NCBI GenBank assembly: GCA_934591635.1
Contig: CAKTPI010000001.1
Location: 176,465 to 240,464 of the forward strand
DNA: 64,000 nt
Direction: 5' to 3'
Source: an uncultured Oscillospiraceae bacterium
Lineage (GTDB): Bacteria > Bacillota > Clostridia > Oscillospirales > Oscillospiraceae
Shown here: positions 40,711-48,676 of the stretch, in pieces
How the letters are laid out: each line of letters opens with the position of its first letter
Numbering within the stretch: the first letter of the stretch is position 1
Made by a program: the position numbers and the translations under genes
The notes under the pieces: generated by a model
The model's input: only the letters and a program-made list of their open reading frames with translations
Databases searched by the model: none
Told to the model about the DNA's origin: nothing

Positions 40711-40925
40711 CAAAAACATGGGGGCCGAAGCCCCCATGCCATCCCCCGCTTTAGCCGTAGCACGTCCAATTATGACCTGCACGAAAATGGCAGGTGGGTT
40801 GCCGCTCACGACCTTCTCTGCTCCCAGCGTCCGCCACACGTCTGTGCGTGGGCGGGAGGTCTGCAATCCAGCCGGGAAGTCTAACATCCCGTTCAAAAAA
40901 TGTGGGTCCAAAAGGACGCACTCGC
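40711..40925 (-). ncRNA. Structured non-coding RNA, possibly raiA-type or 6S-like
   Basis: On the minus strand a multi-branched fold is visible. A closing stem (40914-40921 with 40760-40767, GUGCGUCC/GGACGUGC) encloses three hairpins at 40873-40891 (CGGGA/UCCCG), 40810-40861 (GACCUCCC...GGGAG...GGUC with inner CCGCC/GGCGG) and 40775-40795 (ACCUGC/GCAGGU). A very strong terminator follows at 40712-40738 (CATGGGGGC-TTCG-GCCCCCATG then TTTTT). No ORF with a ribosome site covers it. The branched shape argues against rod-like 6S RNA; raiA-motif RNA is my best guess, from memory only. A leader element of the PrsA-like gene is also possible. Confidence 0.6.
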
Positions 40926-40951
40926 ACCAAGCAGGAAGTATGAAATTGTGT

Positions 40952-41224
40952 TTAATTCTCTTCCTCGTAAAGGGAATCCATAATCAAGTCGTATACCGCT
41001 TGCAGTTCAGCTTCATCTTCAATGGCGCACAGCATCGGCTCACCGTCTTCCTCGCTGGAACGAAGGATGCTGACTTCCAAGTTGAGATTCTCCTCGCCAT
41101 CAGCCGGGACAACTGCCAGGTAGCTGGCACCGTTATACTCTACGGTAGAGAGAACTTCCAGTTCATATTCATGCCCGTCTTCATCTGTAATCGTAATAAA
41201 ATCAGAGCCATACTCGTCTGCCAT
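40952..41224 (-). CDS. DUF1292 family protein
   Basis: 90-residue, strongly acidic cytoplasmic protein. ITITDEDGHEYELEVLSTVEYNGASYLAVVPAD is the DUF1292 pattern (shown in parts: DEDGHEYELEVL, YNGASYLAVVPA), and it ends with the acidic EDEAELQAVYDLIMDSLYEE. Function is unknown; in Firmicutes these genes often sit beside RNA- or recombination-related genes. AGCTTGGAGGTGCAGGC precedes the ATG. Confidence 0.88.
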   Translation of the reverse strand: MADEYGSDFITITDEDGHEYELEVLSTVEYNGASYLAVVPADGEENLNLEVSILRSSEEDGEPMLCAIEDEAELQAVYDLIMDSLYEEEN

Positions 41225-41552
41225 GCCTGCACCTCCAAGCTCTTTATCGGTATTCTAACCTGAGTGCCCGGCAAAATCAATAGTCAATATTGCACAAACT
41301 GTACAAAACGAAAAGCTGAAGGAAGTCCCTGCAACATTAAAATAAAAATGTCGGAATTCTGCATCCTATTTTTCCTGTTTATCAGCTTTTTATATCGCCA
41401 GTATTTCCTGAATTTAATGGATAATTCATAAATTAGGACTTTCGTTTTGGGCATCATTATGTTATACTGATATGCAAGCATGCTTTGCGATATGCTGTTT
41501 TCGATTCGAGCGATTTCCTCCGGCGAAGGGGCCGGAGTATCGGAGGTTTTCT
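41225..41552. other. Divergent intergenic region between DUF1292 gene and PBP1A gene
   Basis: 328 bases. On the minus strand TTGATT (41280-41275) and TAGAAT (41257-41252), 17 bases apart, form a promoter for the DUF1292 gene. On the plus strand TATACT (41463-41468) with a weak TTTCGT 17 bases upstream can serve the PBP gene. Palindromic ATATGCAAGCATGCTTTGCGATATGC follows the -10 (41471-41493 region). No gene seen. Confidence 0.6.
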
Positions 41553-44369
41553 ATGGCAAATCAAGATCAAAACAATCGGCACAGGAAAAAAATCCGGCAG
41601 GAATGGAATCCTCACTGGACCATCAAACTGGGCTATACCCTGTGCTCCACGATTTTTTCTGCTGCAAAAATCGCACTTGGCGCGGCGGCTACGGTGTTAC
41701 TGATTTGTGTCATCAGCGGCATTGTGTTTGTAGGGGCACTGGCAGAATATCTTCAGAACGATATTTTGAAGGAAGCACAGAACTGGTCGTATGAGGATTA
41801 CGATGTGGAAAAGACCTCCTATGTTCACTATGTGGACGGGGACGGCAACATTCAGCTGCTTCAGCAGATTTATACCACCACAGACCGTCAGCCTGCTACC
41901 TGGGACGAAATTCCCCAGGCTCTGGTGGACGCAACGGTTGCCATTGAAGATAAGCGCTTTTATGAGCATCAGGGTGTGGACTGGATCACCACCGTCAAGG
42001 CCTGCGCCAATATGTTTTTCGGCGGTGATTCTCAGTTCGGCGGTTCTACGATTACCCAGCAGTTGGTGAAAAATACCACCGATGAAAAGAGTATTACGGT
42101 TCAGCGAAAGGTGATGGAGATTTTTCGCGCCCAGCTGCTGGAAAAGGAATACGATAAAGACATTATCATGAAGGAGTACCTTAACCGGATTTATTTGGGC
42201 AAGGGCTGCTATGGCGTCAAGTCTGCTGCTGCTGCTTATTTTGGAAAGGAACTCCAGAGCCTGACGGTTGCCGAGTGCGCCAGCCTGATCAGCATTACGA
42301 ACAACCCTTCCTTGTTCAATCCTTACTCCACCAGTGTGTATATGTATAAGGGGGAGATGCGGAACGGTCAGCAGCGCAACCGTTACCGGCAGGAGAGTGT
42401 GCTGAGCGAAATGCTCAACCAGGGCTATTTAACTGATGAGGAGTATATCAAGGCCTATAACCAGCCCTTGGTTTTTAAGGACGGCATCGACGATGCGGAT
42501 CGCTGGGCCACCTGTGACCACTGTGGCTATGGCGGCACAGTCAGCACCTTCACCCAGCAGGGGAATCTCTACTACTGCCCCCGCTGCGGCAGCCAGACCT
42601 CGGTCAGCCAGAATGCTTCTCAGCATGTTTACAGCTGGTTCGTGGATACGGTAATTCTGGACGTTGCTGCCGATATGGCTGCCCAGGATGGATTTACTTG
42701 GGATGATATGGATCAGGCGGCCCGTAACTATTATCTGGAAAAGATCCAGAAGGGCGGATATCATATTTATACGACCCTGGATATGGATGTCCAGAATCAG
42801 GTGGATGCCATTTATACCGACCTGAGCAACATCCCCACTACCCGGAGTACCCAGCAGTTACAGTCCGGCATTGTGGTCATCGATAATTCCACCGGTGATA
42901 TTGTAGCCTTGGCCGGCGGCGTGGGAGAGAAGACCGACTTCTTTGCCTACAACAAGGCAACCCAGGCAAAGCTGCAAACCGGTTCTGTGCAGAAGCCCTT
43001 GTCCGTCTATGCACCTGCCTTCGAGAAGGGTGGTTTCAGCCCGGCTACAGTGGTTCCTGATTTGCCGTTGACCTATGACGGCGGAGCATTCCCCAGAAAC
43101 GACAGCCGGGTGTATGGCTATTCCAAGACGATATTCCAGGGTATTGTATCGTCCCTGAATGCAATCTCGGCCAATACGCTCAACCAGATTGGTACCGACT
43201 ATAGCTTTAGCTTTGCCAAGTATAATTTCGGCCAGAAGTACCTGGTGGATCGGTATACTTCCTCCAGCGGCATGGCAATGTCCGACATCGCAATTTCTCC
43301 GTTGGCTCTGGGCGCACTGACCGTTGGTTCCACTGTCCGTGAGGTATCTACGGCGTTCGCAACCTTTGCCAATAACGGTGTGTACCGCGGCGCCCGCACC
43401 TACACGAAGGTGTACGACAGCGATGGCAAAATCGTTCTGGATAATCAGCAGGAGTCCCGCCAGATTCTCAGCGAGAAGACCGTCAATTATATGAACTATT
43501 GCCTGTATAACGCGGCCAATAACGGTACCGGCACTGCAGCTGTGTTCCCTGGCCAGAGCATCGCCGGTAAGACCGGCACCACCTCCAGCAACCGGGACCG
43601 TTGGTTTGCAGGCTACACCAAGTACTACACCGCGGCGGTCTGGTGCGGCTACAATCAGCCGGAGCAGATTTATTTGACCAATAACTATGCAAACCCCGCC
43701 GCTCGCCTTTGGAAGATGGTCATGCAGCCCATCCACAATGGTCTGCCCCAGGCCGGACTTTATAACGGCAATGCATTCCAGAGTGTCAGCATCTGTCTGG
43801 ATTCCGGCAAGTTGGCAACCCAGGATTGTTACGCGGATGTCCGCGGCATCAACCGGGTGGTGACAGTGAATGTGTACCCAGAGGATGTACCGAACCAGTA
43901 CTGCGATAAGCACGTCCGGGTAGATTATTGTGTCACGGGTGGCGGCGTCGCCACGGATTATTGCCGGATGTTCCCGGATGCGGTGGTGGAAAGCCGCTCC
44001 TTGGTGCGTCTGACCCAGACGGAGGTCAATAATATCACTGCTGCCCTGCGGGTTGGCCTGGAAGAGATTTACGGTACGGACAGCTATGTCTATTTCGTGG
44101 ACAGCTACGGCAACCCTCTCGCCTGGAACGGCTTCAGCGGCTTTGCCAATAATCTGGCGGGGACGCCCTATATTACCTGCCCGCTGCACAACCAGGATAC
44201 CATTATCAACATGCCTACGGATCCCACGAACCCTGATGAATGGGGCAATGGCGATGTGATTTACCCGGATGACAGCAATAACGGTTTTAACTTTGGCAAT
44301 AGCGGAAATGATTACTCCGGCGGGAACAGCTATGGCGATTACAACGGCAACGGAGATGTTTTCTTCTAA
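41553..44369 (+). CDS. Class A penicillin-binding protein (PBP1A-like) with zinc-ribbon insert
   Basis: Bifunctional peptidoglycan synthase of 938 residues. One N-terminal helix (about residues 28-56) is followed by a GT51 glycosyltransferase with E132 in VAIEDKRFYEHQGVDW and GGSTITQQLVKN. The transpeptidase has S478-VQK, SLNA and K673-TG in AGKTGTTSSNRD. Between the two domains lies an unusual four-cysteine knot, C321-x2-C324-x17-C342-x2-C345 (CDHCGYGG...YYCPRCG). The end is an Asn/Gly/Asp-rich tail. Start at 41553 follows GGAGGTTTTCT. Confidence 0.93.
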   Translation: MANQDQNNRHRKKIRQEWNPHWTIKLGYTLCSTIFSAAKIALGAAATVLLICVISGIVFVGALAEYLQNDILKEAQNWSYEDYDVEKTSYVHYVDGDGNIQLLQQIYTTTDRQPATWDEIPQALVDATVAIEDKRFYEHQGVDWITTVKACANMFFGGDSQFGGSTITQQLVKNTTDEKSITVQRKVMEIFRAQLLEKEYDKDIIMKEYLNRIYLGKGCYGVKSAAAAYFGKELQSLTVAECASLISITNNPSLFNPYSTSVYMYKGEMRNGQQRNRYRQESVLSEMLNQGYLTDEEYIKAYNQPLVFKDGIDDADRWATCDHCGYGGTVSTFTQQGNLYYCPRCGSQTSVSQNASQHVYSWFVDTVILDVAADMAAQDGFTWDDMDQAARNYYLEKIQKGGYHIYTTLDMDVQNQVDAIYTDLSNIPTTRSTQQLQSGIVVIDNSTGDIVALAGGVGEKTDFFAYNKATQAKLQTGSVQKPLSVYAPAFEKGGFSPATVVPDLPLTYDGGAFPRNDSRVYGYSKTIFQGIVSSLNAISANTLNQIGTDYSFSFAKYNFGQKYLVDRYTSSSGMAMSDIAISPLALGALTVGSTVREVSTAFATFANNGVYRGARTYTKVYDSDGKIVLDNQQESRQILSEKTVNYMNYCLYNAANNGTGTAAVFPGQSIAGKTGTTSSNRDRWFAGYTKYYTAAVWCGYNQPEQIYLTNNYANPAARLWKMVMQPIHNGLPQAGLYNGNAFQSVSICLDSGKLATQDCYADVRGINRVVTVNVYPEDVPNQYCDKHVRVDYCVTGGGVATDYCRMFPDAVVESRSLVRLTQTEVNNITAALRVGLEEIYGTDSYVYFVDSYGNPLAWNGFSGFANNLAGTPYITCPLHNQDTIINMPTDPTNPDEWGNGDVIYPDDSNNGFNFGNSGNDYSGGNSYGDYNGNGDVFF

Positions 44370-44404
44370 GCCCAGAAAAGAGAAAGAAACGAGGAAAAGC
44401 CAAA

Positions 44405-45268
44405 ATGATGTGGATTTCCGATGAATGGAAGGATTACCAGGTGCTGGACACCTCGGATGGGGAACGGTTGGAACGCTGGGGAAAATATATTCTGGTGCGT
44501 CCCGACCCCCAGGTGATTTGGAGCACCCCCCATGGTGCGCCGGAATGGAAGCGCTATGATGCACGGTATATCCGCTCCAGTACCGGCGGCGGCCACTGGT
44601 CCGATCACCAGCTGCCTGAACGCTGGCAGATTCGGTATAAGGATTATCTGACCTTTAATGTCAAGCCCATGAACTTCAAGCATACCGGAGTCTTTCCGGA
44701 GCAGGCAGCCAACTGGGATTATATCCGGGATAATGTTGCCTCTGCGGGAAGGCCTACACGGGTGCTGAACCTGTTTGCCTACTCCGGCGGTGCCACGCTG
44801 GCAGCGGCAGCAGGGGGGGCAGAGGTGTATCACGTGGATGCCTCCAAGGGCATGGTCGCATGGGCCAAGGAGAATGCGATTGCTTCCGGCCTTGCAGACC
44901 GGCCCATTCACTGGATCGTGGACGACTGCGGCAAATTTATTCAGCGGGAAATTCGGCGGGGCCGCCGGTACGATGGCATTATTATGGATCCGCCCAGCTA
45001 TGGCCGGGGCCCCAGCGGGGAAATTTGGAAAATGGAGACCAGCTTTTTCCCCTTCTTGCAGGAGACGGCAAAGCTTCTGACGGATAACCCCTTGTTCGTA
45101 ATTATCAACTCCTATACCACCGGCCTTGCGCCCAGTGCGGTTGCCTATGCATCCGATGTGTTGTTCCAGCCCTTCGGCGGGAAAACTGTGGCAGGGGAGC
45201 TTGGCCTTCCGGTGCGGGATTCCGGTTTGGTGCTGCCTTGCGGTGCCACGGGCAGATGGACGCTCTGA
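44405..45268 (+). CDS. Class I SAM-dependent methyltransferase, RlmI/RlmK-like
   Basis: 287 residues. SAM motif I is LNLFAYSGGATLAAAAGGAE, the acidic loop is VYHVDASKGMVAWAKENA and motif IV is IIMDPPSYGRGPSGEIWKM, the pattern of COG1092-type rRNA m5C methyltransferases. The N-terminal PUA domain of RlmI is not seen, so the substrate is uncertain. GAGGAAAAGCC precedes the ATG pair. ecfA1 follows after 11 bases. Confidence 0.85.
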   Translation: MMWISDEWKDYQVLDTSDGERLERWGKYILVRPDPQVIWSTPHGAPEWKRYDARYIRSSTGGGHWSDHQLPERWQIRYKDYLTFNVKPMNFKHTGVFPEQAANWDYIRDNVASAGRPTRVLNLFAYSGGATLAAAAGGAEVYHVDASKGMVAWAKENAIASGLADRPIHWIVDDCGKFIQREIRRGRRYDGIIMDPPSYGRGPSGEIWKMETSFFPFLQETAKLLTDNPLFVIINSYTTGLAPSAVAYASDVLFQPFGGKTVAGELGLPVRDSGLVLPCGATGRWTL

Positions 45269-45279
45269 GGGAGGATAGC

Positions 45280-46128
45280 ATGAAAAATATCATCTCGGCA
45301 GAGGATTTAGCGTTCCGCTACCCCGGCGTGGATGGGGCACCGGATGTGATGGTATTTGAGGACTTGAATTTGTCCATCCGGGAGGGAAGCTTTACTGCGA
45401 TCTTGGGTACCAACGGCTGCGGAAAATCAACACTTGCCAAGCATTTTAATGCCATCCTGCTGCCTTCCGGCGGCAAGGTTTATGTGTGCGGCATCGATAC
45501 CTCCAATGCGGATCGGTTGATGGCGGTGCGCCGCAATGTTGGCATGGTGTTTCAGAACCCGGATAATCAGATTGTCGCCAATGTAGTGGAAGAGGATGTG
45601 GCCTTTGGTCCTGAAAATCTGGGAATAGCCAGCCCTGAGATCCGCCGCAGGGTAGACGCTGCGCTCAAGCAGGTTGGAATGTACGAGTATCGGGAGCATG
45701 CGCCGCATTTGCTTTCCGGCGGCCAGAAGCAGCGTATTGCCATTGCAGGTGTGATTGCCATGGAGCCGAAGTGTATCGTTTTGGACGAACCTACGGCCAT
45801 GCTGGATCCTAAGGGCAGAAAAGACGTGATCGAAACCGTCAAACGGTTAAATCAGGAAAAGGGAATCACCGCTGTGCTGATCACCCACCATATGGACGAA
45901 GCTGCCCAGGCAGACCGGGTGGTGGTGCTTAACGAGGGCACGGTTGCTGCTGACGGTACACCCAGGGAGGTCTTCTCCCAGGTGAAACTGCTTCATGACA
46001 TTGGTCTGGCGGCACCGGAAGGGGTGGAGCTTTGCTGGGCGCTGAATCAGCGGGGCTATAACCTGCCCCTGACTGCCTTGGAACCGGAGGAATGCGCGCA
46101 GGTACTTTACGACTGGGTAAAGGCCTGA
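45280..46128 (+). CDS. ecfA1: Energy-coupling factor transporter ATPase EcfA1
   Basis: ABC ATPase powering vitamin uptake modules. Walker A LGTNGCGKSTLAKHF, signature LLSGGQKQRIAIAGV, Walker B CIVLDEPTAMLDP and the switch His in LITHHMDEAAQADR are intact. 282 residues from ATG 45280 behind GAGGATAGC. The order ecfA1-ecfA2-ecfT-truA is the Firmicutes standard; the S component is encoded elsewhere. Confidence 0.95.
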   Translation: MKNIISAEDLAFRYPGVDGAPDVMVFEDLNLSIREGSFTAILGTNGCGKSTLAKHFNAILLPSGGKVYVCGIDTSNADRLMAVRRNVGMVFQNPDNQIVANVVEEDVAFGPENLGIASPEIRRRVDAALKQVGMYEYREHAPHLLSGGQKQRIAIAGVIAMEPKCIVLDEPTAMLDPKGRKDVIETVKRLNQEKGITAVLITHHMDEAAQADRVVVLNEGTVAADGTPREVFSQVKLLHDIGLAAPEGVELCWALNQRGYNLPLTALEPEECAQVLYDWVKA

Positions 46129-46140
46129 CCCGTGGGAGGA

Positions 46141-47010
46141 ATGAATTTGGAACCCATTTTGCAGGTGAAAAACCTGACATATGTGTATAGTGCCGGTACG
46201 CCCTTTGAGCACAAGGCGCTGGATAATGTAAATTTTACCCTGAACCGTGGGGAGTTTGTGGGCGTGATTGGCCACACCGGCTCCGGTAAATCCACCCTGA
46301 TGCAGCAGCTGAATGGTTTGCTGAAGCCCACCGCCGGGCAGGTTCTGCTGGGTGGTGTGGACATCTGGTCGGATAAGCAGGTTACACGTCAGGCACGGTT
46401 TCGGGTTGGACTGGTGTTTCAGTACCCGGAGTACCAGTTATTTGAGGAAACGGTGTATAAGGATATTGCCTTTGGCCCTAAAAATATGGGACTCAGCGAG
46501 GGGGAGGTGGATCGCCGGGTGCGGGAGGCCGCCGGCTTTGTGGGCCTTACCCAGCGGCAGCTTCAATCGTCCCCCTTTGATCTCTCCGGCGGCCAAAAGC
46601 GTCGGGTTGCCATTGCCGGCGTAATTGCCATGGAGCCAGAGGTGCTGATTCTCGATGAGCCGGTTGCTGGCCTTGATCCCATTGGCCGGGCTGAGATTCT
46701 TGCCAATATTGAAAGCTACCGTAAGGCCAAAAATGCCACGGTCATGATGGTCAGCCACTCCATGGAGGATGTGGCGAAGATGACCGACCGGCTGCTGGTG
46801 CTCTATGGTTCTCGGCTTGCCATGGATGCCGCACCGGCCGAGGTGTTTACCCACGCCCGGGAGTTGGTGGACATGGGGCTGAATATTCCCAAAGTGACCC
46901 AGATTTTCCTCTCCCTGAAGGAAAAAGGGTTGGATGTGGAAAATGTTTATACCATTGACCAGGCAGTAGAGCGTCTGATCCGGCTGAAGGAGGGATGCAC
47001 CCATGCTTAA
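46141..47010 (+). CDS. ecfA2: Energy-coupling factor transporter ATPase EcfA2
   Basis: Second ECF ATPase, pairing with EcfA1 on EcfT. Walker A GHTGSGKSTLMQQLNGLL, Q-loop region FQYPEYQLFEETVYKDIAFG, signature LSGGQKRRVAIAGV, Walker B VLILDEPVAGLDP. The start is uncertain: ATG 46141 lies almost on GGGAGGA, and TTG 46147 has better spacing. It overlaps ecfT by 8 bases. Confidence 0.95.
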   Translation: MNLEPILQVKNLTYVYSAGTPFEHKALDNVNFTLNRGEFVGVIGHTGSGKSTLMQQLNGLLKPTAGQVLLGGVDIWSDKQVTRQARFRVGLVFQYPEYQLFEETVYKDIAFGPKNMGLSEGEVDRRVREAAGFVGLTQRQLQSSPFDLSGGQKRRVAIAGVIAMEPEVLILDEPVAGLDPIGRAEILANIESYRKAKNATVMMVSHSMEDVAKMTDRLLVLYGSRLAMDAAPAEVFTHARELVDMGLNIPKVTQIFLSLKEKGLDVENVYTIDQAVERLIRLKEGCTHA

Positions 47011-47809
47011 AGACATTACGCTGGGGCAGTACTTTCCCGGCCATTCTGCCATCCACCGCATGGATCCCCGTACCAAACTGCTGCTTACCATTGTTTACAT
47101 CGTGGCGCTGTTTGTGGCACAGAATTGGATATCCTATCTGGTGATGCTGGTATTTTTGCTTACCTGCATCAAAATTTCTTCCATTCCGCCCAAGTCCATT
47201 GTCCGGGGCATGAAGCCGCTGGTGTTTATTCTGATATTCACGGCGGTGCTCAATATTTTTTACACGGACGGCGGCAGAGAACTGGTTCGCATTGGTTCCC
47301 TTGCTATCACGACCCAGGGCCTCAAGCGGGCTCTTTTTATGGTATGGCGCATCCTGATGCTGATTTCCGGCACCTTCCTGCTGACTTATACGACGTCTCC
47401 CATCTCCCTTACGGATGGGTTGGAGAGCCTGCTGGGGCCGCTGAAGAGGCTCCATGTCCCCGTGCATGAGCTGGCCATGATGATGAGTATTGCCCTGCGG
47501 TTTATTCCGACCCTGATCGAGGAGACCGATAAAATCATGAATGCCCAGAAGGCGCGCGGTGCCGATTTTGAAACCGGCAGCATTATCCAGCGTGCAAAAG
47601 CTCTGGTGCCCATTTTGGTGCCGCTGTTTATCAGCGCGTTCCGTCGGGCGGATGAGCTGGCTACCGCTATGGAATGCCGCTGCTACCAAGGCGGCGAGGG
47701 GCGAACCAAGATGAAGCTGCTGCGCTTTGGCCGGGTAGATATCTATGCCTTTGCAAGCTGTGCCGGTGTGCTCGTATTGGTCTGCGTGCTGGCGTCCTTC
47801 GGCCTGTGA
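47003..47809 (+). CDS. ecfT: Energy-coupling factor transmembrane protein EcfT
   Basis: 268-residue membrane scaffold linking ATPases to vitamin-binding S proteins. About five to six helices, the N-terminal HRMDPRTKLLLTIVYIVAL and the coupling-helix motif QKARGADFETG. The second coupling motif is AMECRCY instead of the usual ARGY-like form. Confidence 0.95.
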   Translation: MLKDITLGQYFPGHSAIHRMDPRTKLLLTIVYIVALFVAQNWISYLVMLVFLLTCIKISSIPPKSIVRGMKPLVFILIFTAVLNIFYTDGGRELVRIGSLAITTQGLKRALFMVWRILMLISGTFLLTYTTSPISLTDGLESLLGPLKRLHVPVHELAMMMSIALRFIPTLIEETDKIMNAQKARGADFETGSIIQRAKALVPILVPLFISAFRRADELATAMECRCYQGGEGRTKMKLLRFGRVDIYAFASCAGVLVLVCVLASFGL

Positions 47810-47817
47810 GGTGCCTT

Positions 47818-48588
47818 ATGCGGAATATTGCGTTGTTTTTGACCTATCTTGGGACCGCTTACCACGGCTGGCAGGTGCAAAAGAACCTGCCCACTGTGGC
47901 AGAGACCATGGAAAAGGCTGCCGCAGCCGTGGTGGGGCACCCTGTCCATATGACCGGATGCGGCCGCACGGATGCGGGGGTGCACGCCCGCTGCTATGTG
48001 GCCAATTTTCACACCAGTTCCACCATTCCGGTGGAGCGGCTTCCTTACGCTCTGAATACGCACCTTCCCTGTGACATTGTGGTAACCAAGGCTTTCGAAG
48101 TGCACGATGGATTCAATGCAATTGGCTCTTGTGCCCGGAAGGAGTACACATACCAGATTTACAATTCTCGCTTGAAGGATCCCTTTTATGTTGACCGTGC
48201 CTGGTTTTATCCCAGGCACCTGGACGAAACGATCATGCAGCGGGCAGCCTCTCAGTTTATAGGCACCCATGATTTTGCCGCTGTACGAAGTGTGGGGACG
48301 GACGTCAAATCTACGGTTCGCACGGTGTATTATTATGATGTAGAACGGCAGGGAGATTTAATATTTCTGCGGGTATGTGCCAATGGTTTCCTGTATAATA
48401 TGGCAAGAGCCATGGCAGGTACGGTGGTATATTGCGCAGAGGGGAAAATCCAACCGGAGGAGATCGGGCAGATTCTGGATGCCGGCAACCGCACTGCTGC
48501 AGGCCCCACGGTACCGCCTGGAGGGCTGTATATGACCCACTTATGGTACGATGATGGCGTTGAGAGATTTGAGTGCGCCAGCCGGTGA
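47818..48588 (+). CDS. truA: tRNA pseudouridine(38-40) synthase TruA
   Basis: Converts uridines 38-40 of tRNA anticodon arms to pseudouridine. The catalytic Asp is D52 in TGCGRTDAGVHARC; YTYQIYNS and RVCANGFLYNMARAMAGTV are family marks. 256 residues from ATG 47818; the frame is open upstream inside ecfT. Confidence 0.96.
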   Translation: MRNIALFLTYLGTAYHGWQVQKNLPTVAETMEKAAAAVVGHPVHMTGCGRTDAGVHARCYVANFHTSSTIPVERLPYALNTHLPCDIVVTKAFEVHDGFNAIGSCARKEYTYQIYNSRLKDPFYVDRAWFYPRHLDETIMQRAASQFIGTHDFAAVRSVGTDVKSTVRTVYYYDVERQGDLIFLRVCANGFLYNMARAMAGTVVYCAEGKIQPEEIGQILDAGNRTAAGPTVPPGGLYMTHLWYDDGVERFECASR

Positions 48589-48621
48589 GAGAAGTTCATA
48601 ATTTGTTTTTCCTTTTTGCAC

Positions 48622-48642
48622 ACAAATGTGCTATACTGCGGT
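48622..48642 (+). promoter_or_regulatory. Inverted repeat over the ClpE-like gene -10 box
   Basis: GCACA-CAAA-TGTGC lies immediately before TATACT, 40-55 bases upstream of the start codon. It could be an operator for a stress repressor. It does not match the CtsR direct repeat. Confidence 0.4.
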
Positions 48643-48676
48643 TCAAAGATAATTCCTTGGAGGGAGTGAAAAGAAT

